Assembly: GCA_023014365.1 (NCBI GenBank)
Contig: JAEBUN010000012.1
Location: 434,001-498,000, forward strand
Direction: 5' to 3'
DNA length: 64,000 nt
Origin: Lepiota brunneoincarnata
Taxonomy: Eukaryota > Basidiomycota > Agaricomycetes > Agaricales > Agaricaceae
Shown: one piece after another, positions 1 through 10,800 of the stretch
Position numbering within the stretch: position 1 is the first letter of the stretch
Layout: the number at the start of each line of letters is the position of its first letter
The notes under the pieces: generated by a model
Told to the model about the DNA's origin: nothing
The model's database searches: none
The model's input: only the letters and a program-made list of their open reading frames with translations
Translations under genes and position numbers: made by a program

Positions 1-235
1 TGGATTCCAACAGGTTCAATGCTGTGTGTACTTATGCAAATGGCGGCGTTACATACTGGTGCACATTTTTCTGGAGCAGTAAACGGAACTTTGAACGTAT
101 TATCAAGATATCCTAAGCAACGTGATCATAGAAAACTCAATATTAGTGAAAGCGCAGCAGACTTAGAGAAGAGAAACCAAAGACCAAAGCAACTTATTGA
201 CGCTAGTTGCAGACTCCAGGAAGATTGCTGTGATA
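1..235. other. 3' flank of PRP3, no gene recognised
   Basis: No convincing coding sequence or RNA gene is visible between the window edge and the PRP3 stop codon. Open frames here read through the neighbouring gene or are short. Confidence 0.4.
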
Positions 236-2671
236 TCAAAACAACTCTTCCTCCTCACCCTTCCAGTTCTTCGCCATATCCCAATATCCCTTCATATCCC
301 CAAGAAGTTCCTTGGCCTCCCTCTCGGTTGGGCAACTCCTCGCTCTGAACCCAGAAAAAGTCCGCTCACGCAGCATACCCTCCCAAATCAACCAACACTT
401 ATTATCTTCCAACGACCCGGCACCTTCACCGTCCTCATCCCCCTGCTTGGCCCTTCCTTTGCCCTTTGCAGCAGAACTGGCAGCCCCTGCGCCATCCTCA
501 AGACCAGCACCACCTTCAACGTCCGATTCAGGACCCTCGATTTCGACATCTTCGCCTCCACGAGGTCGTGCAGGCTCTGTCCATGCGATACGATGCAGCA
601 TGAGGCGTTTGTAGTTTTTGATAAACTTTGGAGCGCCTTCAACGTAGATAACATTGAACTGAGGATTGAAAATGCATACGCCCGTGAGATTGAGCTGTTC
701 TGCATTTTTCCGAACCTTGAATTGATGTGCGGGGTCTGAGAGGATCTTGACCCTAAGAAAATGATGTGGGATAAGCTAGGAAGGGAGGGAGGGAAACCAA
801 AGACGTACTTGAACACGGCGCCAATTATCCCCTTCTTCTCCTCGTCGACTTTCTTGGCTTCGACTTTTTCGCGGCGCTGTTCGTCCGTCAATTTGCGCTC
901 AGCGTTCATCTTCTCATGCTGGTGTTTCCGCATTGCAACTTCGCGTCGCACACGAGCTTCAACGCGTGTTGGGTCTTGAATTGCATCGGACGTGAGGACT
1001 TTCATCAGGTTCGCAAGTCGGACTGTAACGGTGCGAAATTAGCTTTTCCCGGTAAATTTAGGAAAATAACGGCAGGGGGTTACCTTTATTGGGGTCGGGC
1101 GGTAGGAGACCTGAGCGAATTCTGTCGCGTTTGTCTTGAAGCTTTTCTTTGCGTAGGCGTTTGCGGAGCTTCTTTTGCTCCTGTATTTGTGAAAAAGCAG
1201 TGTGATTTTCGGCGCATAAGGAGAGAAGACGATTGCCTGACCTTGGTCGTAAGCTTCAGTGGCTTGGGCTCAATCTTGTTCTTGTCCCCTGGAGCAGGTA
1301 TTGGGATAGGATGTTGGATATACAATGTCACAGGCGAATCATCCGTCCTGATGTTGAGATCCTCGATATTAAAGGTATCAATATCGGAATAATCCTTGGT
1401 TGGTAGTAATGCTGCATCCCACCACTCAGCCACCGGTGGAGGCGGTCGCTATATCACCACCGAAGGTAAGTGTATGTACAATTCATAAAACCCGAAACTC
1501 TAACTCACTTTAATATTCTTTTCAATTCCCATATCACTATCCAACCCAGCCTTCCTCGCGCTCTCCGCAATCCGTTGCTTGAGTGCCTCAAGCTGTTGAT
1601 CCTGCCTCAGCTGGTTTGCAATTGCAACATACTTACCCTTCGGATTAAACCTAAACCCGCGTCCATGTTTTTCTCTCGGTGCCCCTTCGAAACCGGTTCC
1701 CTCCTTCGACGCAGCTGCCGCAGCATATGGGTTAGAAAGGGCTGGACTAGGTGAAGGCACGACGGCAGGTGTTGGTGCAGGTGGTGGTGTGGGAATATTG
1801 CGAACGTTGGCTTTGATGGAAGCAAATTTGGGCTGCATAGGCTTGTAACGGTCTTTTTTAGATTGAGTCGCCTGCGTTGTGGGTTCGAGGAGCAAAGGAT
1901 GGGCAGCCATTTTGAGGCCAGCGCCCGTGGAAGGCTGGTTTTCAACAACAGGAGTGGAACCTTTCTTTTTAGATGTTGCTGCAAGTGCCTATGGAGTGAG
2001 GGTTTCAGTTTCAAGGAAGAAATTGAAAGGCTTGGACTTGCCATGTAGGGGTTGTCTTTGATGGCAAGCTTGCTCTGAGCGTCAGCCACTCGTTTCTTGG
2101 CATCTGCAACTCGACGGGCGAGGTCATCCGAGGCGTCAAGGGGTGTACCCGATCCCGAAGGTGGTGTCGGCCCAGGTGTAAGTTTGGGTGTTGTGCCTGA
2201 AGCCGAGGTGGCAGGGGAGAATGCGACCACTTTTGTTGGGAGTGATGTGAGGATGGGCTTCGTCGGTATGGGAGCAGCAATGGCAGGCGTCTTCTGCGCT
2301 GCCACGCTTCCACCCACATTGGTAGTCGAGGTCTTCATGGCGGCGAGTTTGGCTGCGATTTCAGCACGTTTTTGGAGAATGAGGTCATTCGCGGAGAACT
2401 GGAATTAGGGCAGTCAGCTGCAGTACTACATAAGAGAAAGAAGCATACTCCTGCTGTTCCATTACTGCTCGACGTCTGAATGAAAAAACAAGTAGAAGCA
2501 TATTAGAATATCGGTTGGTAGCAAAGGTGATTCACCTTGGGTACTCACATCGCTGTAAGGATAAATCAGCGTCAGCAAAGAGGATCAACACGACGTTTCT
2601 CACCTTTTGAGCTTCTTTGCGGCGCCACCAACATCGCCATTACCCTCGAAAGCGCGCTTTCTGTCAGACAT
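236..2671 (-). CDS. PRP3: U4/U6 small nuclear ribonucleoprotein Prp3
   Basis: Spliceosomal protein of the U4/U6 and U4/U6.U5 particles, acting in nuclear pre-mRNA splicing. The start is the ATG at 2671-2669 (protein begins MSDRKRAFEG). The N-terminal part has a basic stretch ending KKLK and a conserved RAEIAAKLAAMK segment, followed by a Pro/Ala/Thr-rich region around 2.3-1.6 kb. The PRP3 core follows: QDPTRVEARVRREVAMRKHQ near 950, then the C-terminal block with KVRILSDPAHQFKV, NAEQLNLTG and RLMLHRIAW (near 735-580). An acidic Gly/Glu insert interrupts the C-terminal domain around 580-400. There are several short GT-AG introns. Exon 1 is 2604-2671, a 4-nt exon lies at 2549-2552, exon 3 is 2449-2475 and exon 4 starts at 2398. 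The stop is TGA at 236-238. The gene is divergent from MRPL16 with only 66 bp between start codons. Family identity is secure; some internal exon edges are not. Confidence 0.9.
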
Positions 2672-2737
2672 TGTCGTAGTGTGCCACCAAGGCCGACGAT
2701 TGCCTACAAGAGCCCTGTAGGTATTACATAAGCAACC
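2672..2737. promoter_or_regulatory. 66-bp bidirectional promoter between PRP3 and MRPL16
   Basis: Only 66 bp separate the two start codons, so both 5' UTRs and core promoters must lie in this gap or overlap the neighbouring coding sequence. No clear TATA box is visible. This is inferred from gene spacing. Confidence 0.6.
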
Positions 2738-3564
2738 ATGTTTTCTCTTTCCTCCTGCTCGAAGAGACTCCTGCTCGCCCCGGCTCTCCGCGCTTCTCTG
2801 CCCACACCCAACCTCGTCTTTGCGCGTTTCCGCAACCAACTTGCACCCAAGTCAGTCAAGCACATCAAGCGACACAAAGGACGCATTCCCATCCCTACTG
2901 GCGGCTCAACCAAGGGCACGACACTCGCATATGGCGAGTGGGGAATTAGGATCAAGGACCATGGCGCACGGTTGACGGCGAAGCAACTCATGACTGCTGA
3001 AGATGTTATTAAAAAGAAGCTCAAGGTGATCAAGGGCTCCAAGGTGTATATGCGTGTGTTCCCGGACATTCCAGTTTGCGTCAAGGTGTGATGCATGGTG
3101 TTTGCCAGCAACTTTCTTTGGATGCTCACAAGTTTGGATGATGTAGGGCAATGAGACACGTATGGGTAAGGGTAAAGGGACTTTTGAGTATTGGGCGACA
3201 CGGTGAGTTTATGCTAGATATGTTCCGATCGAAGACGTCCCTTGACGAGGCGACAGCGTCCCAATCGGTCGTGTGCTTTTTGAAATTGGCGGCGCTCCTA
3301 TTCGCGAGGAACTCGCAAGAGAAGGTGTGTTTTTTTTTTTTTTTTTACCTCTCTTCATCCATGTGCAAAAAAACCAATATAATTCTACTAGCTCTACGGC
3401 AAGCTTCGGACAAGCTGCCCACCAAAATGGAGTTTATCAGCCGTTCGAGCCCACCCCGACTTGGGAACCTCCTATTATACCCTCCCGAACCTCCGAAAGC
3501 TGCGATCATAGATTCTGCCCCGTCGACTCCGACGACAGAAGCTGCAGCTACGACTCCACAATAG
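2738..3564 (+). CDS. MRPL16: mitochondrial large-subunit ribosomal protein bL16 (MRPL16)
   Basis: Component of the mitochondrial 54S ribosomal subunit near the peptidyl-transferase centre. Four exons can be read with GT-AG introns: 2738-3085, 3147-3202, 3257-3324 and 3392-3564. They sum to 645 bp, or 214 residues plus a TAG stop. The N-terminus is Arg/Ser/Leu-rich and lacks acidic residues over about 30 residues, as expected of a mitochondrial targeting peptide. The L16 family signatures follow: [70 protein letters not shown] and ALRQASDKLPTKMEFISR. The C-terminal tail is Pro/Thr/Ala-rich. Intron 3 contains a run of T before its acceptor. The gene looks intact. Confidence 0.93.
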
Positions 3565-3597
3565 AAACTAGTTGTAGTAGAAAATGGTCGGGTTGAA

Positions 3598-4517
3598 TTG
3601 TTATTCCTGAAATCCCTATCTAATAGAGCGCTAGGAGTTTTGACTAGTAGTCCTCTTCAAAGTTTTGTGGATCCGCATTGTACAGCCACCGGAAGTTGGT
3701 TCGCTATCCCCCCTCTGACTTTGAGACGAAACATATCTACTCCCTTTACTCGCCAGAGTATATATCTAGTCCCCCCATGCGCCGCTTTCTACACATCCAA
3801 CACCTTAACAGTTGGGAGAGAAGCCAGTCTTTCACCAGCGCACCCATACTTTCAAACGAAAACTACAATGTGCTGCGCCAACTCTCCCCAGCGCCGTAAG
3901 TCGCAAGACCCTCGACACTCGACCGTCATCTTATCAAATATTCAATTGTCTAGTTTCCGTTCTGGACGGTGCCCATCAGGATCCATACCATGGACACAGA
4001 AATATTGCTCTCGCATTCGCCAATTTCCTTACATTACAAGCCATCCGCACGCTATCTCAGCTCAGTGCAGGCACCGACCACCGCTTCCCCACCACTCATC
4101 CACCACGAAACGTTCGACACCTTCATAGCTCGTGTTGTGCACTTGTGCGAGGTTCCCGATATCGTACCTTACGCCGCCCTTTACCTCCTCAGCGCCTTCC
4201 CCAACCCACGCCGAAGCTCTCGATCCCGATCCTCATCTTCGTCCTCCTCCCTAACGTCGTCGAGCTCGTTCTCGCGCCGAATTTCACGCGCAACGTCCTG
4301 TGGCAGTTTCTTCACCCACCATAAACCATGCTGGACTGGATACATCATCTTCCTAAGCGCTTTCCTCGTTGCTCTTCGCGCCTACCACAATCCCCTCGAG
4401 AGCCAAGATATCCCTGATCTGGAGACACTCTCCATTATCACAGGGTACAGCGAGAACGACCTTGATGGGATGGAGAAATCGATCCGTGCGGACGGTAGAC
4501 GAAGAGACGTGGGATGA
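3598..4517 (+). CDS. possible PCL/Pho80-type cyclin, gene structure unresolved
   Basis: The frame ending at 4517 contains TFIARVVHLCEVPDIVPYAA and LYLLSAFP, then a Ser/Arg-rich insert, then TGYIIFLSAFLVALRAY and NDLDGMEKSI. The order and spacing resemble the N-terminal cyclin box of fungal Pho80/PCL cyclins (a Phe-Ile helix, AA-LYLL, then G-x-x-F-x-SAF, then an ME-K/R-E segment). An upstream frame has SVLDGAHQDPYHGHRNIALA, resembling the segment that precedes the box. The two frames are offset around 4030-4110 and the frame shifts again near 4490, so either introns were missed or the locus is decaying. A plausible upstream intron is 3896-3953 (GTAAGT...CTAG). Function, a regulatory partner of a cyclin-dependent kinase, is inferred from this weak resemblance only. 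Confidence 0.38.
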
Positions 4518-4723
4518 GGTTGTGAATATGCTGCAGCGACGGTCGATTCGGTCGATTCGTCCGCTTAAATGTACTGCGAGAGAGAGAGCAGAGTCCGGGT
4601 GGAAGGAGGGACACTGGCGGAAGTTGAAGAAAATGGTGAGGGGTGGCCCTAGGGAGGGCAATCCTCCCCTACCATTTAAATGATTCGGCTACGTTGTCTT
4701 CACGGGGAGAGTGCACTTCTGCT

Positions 4724-4887
4724 TTCAAGGCGTACATTTCTCCTTTTCTCTTCACATGTTCCCGCATAGCATTTCCATCATAGCACGAAGTATTTCCTGG
4801 CATATACAGCTCTCAAGGCGTACATTTCTTTTTTCTCCTCACATGTTCATGTATAGTACTTCCATCATAGCACTGAATATATCCTGA
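4724..4887. repeat. 77-bp imperfect direct repeat covering the glyoxal oxidase 3' end
   Basis: Copies lie at 4724-4800 and 4811-4887, sharing TCAAGGCGTACATTTCT, then a pyrimidine run, then CACATGTTC and TTCCATCATAGCAC. The right copy contains the stop codon and last codons of the glyoxal oxidase gene; the left copy is a diverged duplicate in its 3' flank. The rest of the 4520-4838 interval holds nothing else recognised. Confidence 0.7.
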
Positions 4888-7094
4888 TTCAGAAAGAAGT
4901 CGCAACTCCCTGATCTTCGAACAGGAGGTGTAGATCCGTCGCCCACCATCACACGGACACCAGTACTAGTGACATCATCGACAGTCAAGAAGATGTATGC
5001 TGGAGGGGGACGATATTTAAGCCCATGTCGTCATAACACAGATCGATTATCGATCGGGTACGCACCTGGACCGGGAGGGTACACACGATTATTCGGGGGA
5101 CTAGTGATCGTCAACCTTCTCCTATTGGCTCCCAGTTTCGCAGTCATAAACACAAGACGAGAACTCGAATGGAAGGCATGCGAAGAGAACCCGAGATCGA
5201 TCAATGCAACTAAGATTTCATCATCAGATACTCCAAGCCAGAAATTTGTAGGTCAACTACGCACCTTTTATTGACGAGGAGGACTTCGTATCAAGACCCG
5301 CCGGGATAGCCACGTCCACGGTGAACCTGTGGTTGAAGGCGATTTGTTTGGGGACATTGAGTATCCTAGGGCGTTCCACTGTCATATAGGGTGGATTCAG
5401 GTATTCAACACGGAATTCGCTAGAGGGAAAATCAGTTAGAATGGGGGCCATTACAAAAATACATAAATCAGGTCTTACCTGTGGAATAAGAGTTCCGTTG
5501 GTAATAATAAAGTTGGGATCCGATCCAGCGAGCAGCAGATTTCTGTAATGCGCTCGTAAAAAAACCCGATACAGGATAAACTCCTAATGGATACACACAC
5601 CCCTTGGGAGTCAAAGTTACACTGGAATGGTACAGCCGAGCGATATCCGTGGTTGGCAACCCCTTATTACTGATACGCTTTCCGAGCGGAGCATCAGGGG
5701 AATAAAGCGAGGGAGTAAACCTGTGTGGGCGGCAGTCAATTCGACCCAAAGAGCTAAGTAAATGTTCCCCAACGTACACAGGATGATCCGAATTCGATGT
5801 ATTGCCAACAGGATCTCGAACAGTACCAATCGCAGCAAACCCAGACCGTGCTCCATTGATAATGATAACCTTCCCGTTAGGCAACAAAATCATTTCCGGC
5901 ATCGTTCTCGGCTCCAGCATCCTTTCGATCTCCCATCCTTTCTTGATGCCCTCCGGAGTCAGAGCAATACGACTACACTGGTCCGAAGCAGGTGTTTGGG
6001 AGGACTGTTGACCTTCAGGTATCTGATCACTCGCGTTCGTCCCTCCACAGACTAGGATCTCGGGGGTGTAGTGTGGCGGATGAAGAGGCAGGAGAGTCGC
6101 AGTACCATCAAAAGGATTCGTTACACGTACACCATTAGGAATATCCGGAAGTATAGTTTCCTCATTCCGTTCGATATCGTAAATGATAGTTTGATTGTTT
6201 GCTGCCATGAAGACCTTGCCGTCGGGGAGAGCGAACACTCTAAAAAAGAAAGAAAACAAGTCATGGAAGGAAATCCTAGACAAGTGTGCCAGTTGACCCT
6301 ACCGAGGGAACAAGTTCACTGGAACGCTGCGTTCGAGAAATTTGAGCGGCCGGGGAATGCCACCATCTTTCTTTGGGAAAAACTCGATGTTATTGACGGG
6401 GTCCGTATTGTAAAATGATGTGGCAAGGTGCGTGCCACCAACCACCATCTATGAATTGATGATCAAAGCGAGCTTGGGAGATATAGTTTGAAAGTAGAAG
6501 AACACACCAAGGAGCCATCAAATATCCTGGCACTCGAAGGGTACCATCTAGTTTCAGCCAGGTGGAGGTTGTCTTGGTCCTCAAAAACCGTGCAGTTTGC
6601 ACCATTAGGATCAGCGCATGGTTCAAAAATCCTTAGACCCATTCGACCATCCTTTGCGTATACCAAGCTAGAGAGGTGTCCCCCAACACTAACCTAACCC
6701 GCGCGCGGGCGTCATCACACATCAAAAAAAAAAGGCAACAAACCTGGAATCAAAAAAGCCTTACCATAGTACCATTACTCAAGAAGCCTCCGGAAGCACA
6801 GAACGTATCTGAAACGAGGTCGATAGGTGAAGCCGTGTTTGTTTCCATGTTCCAGAGAGCTCCCCACGCGGAGTGATTCTTGATTTGCAGAGGATCATTC
6901 GTGGCCCTATCGAAGAATATCGCAAGAGTATCGGAGACGATAATGGATTCAAGAGCAAGAATTCCAGAGGTACCATTCTGGACAAAGTGCCACCCAAATC
7001 CAGTTTGATTCTTGGAAAGCGAAGCGGCGTGAGAAACCCAGAGGCAGGAGAGAAGAGATGCAACGAGAGAAGCGAGTGAACAGAAACCGCCCAT
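4839..7094 (-). CDS. glyoxal oxidase-type copper radical oxidase (AA5_1 family), secreted
   Basis: Extracellular copper enzyme oxidising simple aldehydes such as glyoxal and methylglyoxal to acids while making H2O2, which feeds lignin-degrading peroxidases. The start at 7094 begins [20 protein letters not shown], a signal peptide. The copper-radical residues expected from Phanerochaete GLOX can all be seen: Cys in [11 protein letters not shown] (exon 1, 6765-7094), Tyr in [14 protein letters not shown], the Tyr-His pair in [10 protein letters not shown], and the late His in [12 protein letters not shown]. Kelch-type beta-propeller segments ([31 protein letters not shown]) and the C-terminal DUF1929-like domain ([13 protein letters not shown]) are present. 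There are about eight exons with short introns; exon 2 starts at 6693 and the last intron is 5000-5065. The stop is TGA at 4839-4841. No frame break was seen. The gene lies 770 bp downstream of Ppo copy 1 on the same strand. Confidence 0.9.
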
Positions 7095-7862
7095 TGTTGG
7101 GAGATAGTAGCCAGACGAAGATTAGAAATCCGTACCACGCTTTATAACCTCTTTGCCTGGCCACCAGGTTTGAGGGCTCCATCGTGAATCAGCTCGACTT
7201 GACAGATGGTATGGTGAGTGAAACTTGACATTCTAGGGGAAAATGACCGCAGATACACTTTCTCCTTGTTGCATGGTGACCCCGAGGGGAGGGAGAAGTA
7301 GGCACGTGGGTAAGTTTTGGGGCTGTGAGGAGATCCAGCGCTATCGCAGACCGAAAACGAGAAGTTTTTCACTTAGCAGGGTGCTCGGCTAGTAAGCAAT
7401 CGAAGGACTGTGTGATGTTAACTCCGACCATTGTATTACGCACCTTGGTCATTTGGCTCCACTGAGGAACGAGAGTGGCTCAAGGGTGTCGTGGTGGGAA
7501 AGTCGCAGATAGAAGCAGGCGGTAGAGAGTGCCTCGAGAAAGTTGGGCAAGGCATTGAAGAAGCTGGGCAGGGTCCGATCAGCATCACAAGGTCAGCTGC
7601 TTCGTCTCAAACAAAAATACTAAGGAGGCTCTACGATTTTGCCGGACAATGTGAGTGGACGTCGAACAATACCCTAAACTTAAGGCTCATATCCATATTA
7701 ACGTGGAGCTCCGACTCTCGGTTTCTCCGGAAAATGATATATCTTTAGGCATAGTTATCACTCGTACGTACACAACGAGGAAATTTAGTTGCTAGATTTA
7801 CATTTGACCGCAATGGGTAGTCATGTTCAAGAATCATACTAGATCTCTATGAGCAAGTGTCA
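7095..7862. other. intergenic region between Ppo copy 1 and glyoxal oxidase, duplicated at 59.2-60.0 kb
   Basis: No gene recognised. It should contain the glyoxal oxidase promoter and the Ppo 3' UTR. A close relative lies at 59236-60002, sharing for example AGGTTTGAGGGCTCCA and ACACTTTCTCCTT. It is part of the block duplication. Confidence 0.7.
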
Positions 7863-10800
7863 TCAGCAATCACACGTCCTGAGACGCACCACAAGATACA
7901 TTGATCCAGGCCACCGGCTCGTCGATCCATTCCGTTGAATGAAGAAGTCTGTCTCCGTGTCGTTGACCATTTCTGTATATCTCTTCAAACTCCCAGCATC
8001 ACCGGGAGCACGTCGGACATTCTTCAACTGGAACACAGCTTTGACGATCTCTGCAATCGTCAACTGAGCAAACATTGTGCCGGGGCAGTGGTGGAACCCA
8101 GCGCCGTTGAGATTATATGATGCCGGGGGTCTCTGTGGATTGACTGTGTGGGGGTCCGGGAATTCCAAAGGCTACCGACGATGCCAGTAATGAGGCTCCA
8201 AGCACCCGTAGGAGGTCAAAAGAGACACGTACATTGAGATGTGCATTCTTAAAGCTGCCCCAGATACGATCACCTTTGTGAATCTCCAGCGGAGGGAGGC
8301 CTGGTCCTTGCGATACTGTCGTATCGACAACCGATTTACGCCATAGACCAGCATACTGAGGCCTCAATCCTAACAATTGAATTAATGGCAGAATCGGCGG
8401 CAGACGTAGACATATGGAATCTTACGCATGGCTTCACGAACATATCCAAGCAACAACTCGGCATCGTGAGAGTTGGTGCTTTGAGCCAGCTGAATGATAT
8501 GACTACGTTCTTTCTTCTGAGCGTCATCCATGTAGAAATCAATCACGTGCACCGCGGTTTGGGCGGAGTTGACCGCCCCGCCAACTGCGAGGCCGATAAT
8601 ATTACCAAGTAACTGATCCAGTGGTCTCCCAGTCGCAGCAAGTCTGCTCAAAAAGGGGTAACATGGCTTTGCGTTCTGAGGCCAAAGGAGCGATCCAACC
8701 TTCGCTGCGAACTTACCCAAAAGGTTCTGGATTGACGATATGGGCATACATTAGCCTACAACATGTTTTTGCGTTGAGGTACATACCGGAGCGGTCGAAG
8801 GTGATATTTCCAGAACGGTTTTCGCCGTCAATCCCCCAATGATAGTTGCAGCGTGGATGACGGCTTCATGCATCGAGAAGCTTTCTTCCCAATCATCGAC
8901 TGCGAGGAAGGTGCCACTGAATCCACGATTAGATGGCACGTACAGCCAATCCTATCCTACTACACACCTGAACTACAAAAGAGGTACTTCAGGAGGTAGA
9001 GCAACGCAACAAGTAAAAACATACAAGAGCTGCCAACATATCAAACAATTCTTGTTCTGTGTATATTCCCGAGGGGTTTTCCTTTGTCTTCAGGGAAATA
9101 CCACACTGCGAATACGAGTGAGATATGGCTTCTTAGGAGGCTCCAAACTACTCACCAGCTTTTCAGCAGTGAAATGAACAGAGACAAGATTAATGACACC
9201 TTTGGAGATATCCACATAATTTCCAGGAACATTCGGATACCTGCGTGGACAATTCGTCAACTTGAACAAATCGGAATACCATAAGACATACTGCCATGTC
9301 TTCTCCTTGATCTTCTCTCTGGTAATCTGTGCGAACCATGTCGCGAACTGTTTCAGGGAATCCTCCTCTGGGAAAAGCGCATGCATGGCCTGTGATTAAG
9401 ATTCGGTCTACAGGAAATGGAATAGAAAATGATGGTCCTAACCATTGCCTTGTCTGTATCATGCCTTGTCTCGGTTCAGTACCACGAATGCAGCCAAGAG
9501 AAAATGCTCGTACTGAGTGACGTCGTCAGTCATAAGGAAGGAGCCATAACCCAACTTCTCGTAGATGACCTTGAACCGAGAAGGATCACTAAAGACGGTC
9601 TTGATACCAGTAAATGTGTTCAAAATCTTGGCAACGGGGCGTGGGGAAGGGGGTGAGAATGTATATTTATTCGCTAGACCCTGCCTGGTTAGGCTTTCCT
9701 TCATATGCGTGGGAGTGAAAAACGGGAACAGTGCATAAACAGAATTCTACAGCCTGGTAAGAATCAAGCCAACGCGAAAGTAAATCAGGGGATTCACCCA
9801 TGGATAATGACGTGGTAGGTGGCGTAGTAACAGCTTGGGGACTGGATGTACTTATGAGTATATGGGCACCACGCTCATGTACGTGTTGGGGCGTACTTTG
9901 TCCTCCCATTCCTCCGTTATTCATATCACGCTGGCAGTCCTGGAATCCCCAGTGGGTTAGGTTTTGCGCTTTCAGCAGTGTATTACTTAGTCTGAGGTGT
10001 CAGCTACCGGCAGCAAGGTGCTCACGAGTAAAGTCACTGGTGTAAAACCTGTCGCCCCGGACCAAGGCAATTGCGTCACCAAGCACGGCTCGTGTAGTCT
10101 GTGGAATGAGTGAGTCAATTGTGATGACATTAAAGGAACATCAGACCGTGAAGCCACAAGCGAAACGTAAAGCAGATGTCAATGGCATTGTTGACTCTGC
10201 TTGTAGACCAGTCTAGAAGCAAGGCGGTCGTTCAGGACGTGCCATCAGCAGATGAAACCAAGGGAAACACACATAAAGTTCAAGGTTATCAATATGGCCG
10301 TAGAGGCGACGAGCAGCTCCCTATGGAACGGCAGTGTAAGGAACATCAACAAAACAATAACGGGGGAAGTCATACGGCGATGTCTGGGTCGCGATTCCAT
10401 TCTTCGAAACTTTCAAATTCTATGCGGGCTGTCGTCATCTGCTACGGGGTTTGCGGTGAAGAGTGGACGGACCCTTGAGACCCAAGAACTTCCTGAACTC
10501 ATTCATTGTGCACACTCCCCAGAAGCGGGCCTGTTCAATGCCTAATACCTCGACAAACCTCAGGACACTTGGGGTGCCCATACCGCGGAAAGCGCCGGCC
10601 GGACGTCCGGTAGCGCCTTGCAGGATATTAGCAAGATCATCATCGGAGAACTTGCCATCTGGCCCGCGCTTCAAACTTTGGACCACGTTGAGCCAGGATA
10701 ACAGATAACCCAGAACAATACTCACCCTGCGAAAGTCCGCTCAGCAGGATTGGGATCGATCTTCGCGAAAGCTGCGACGATTGCGCTGAAGTCCAGCTAA

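Noticed and set aside
236..739. Plus-strand frames over the PRP3 3' half
   Set aside because: They are antisense readings of conserved PRP3 coding sequence with no independent signals.
9090..9530. Plus-strand frames within the Ppo gene
   Set aside because: The opposite strand encodes clear Ppo exons; the plus frames are by-products.
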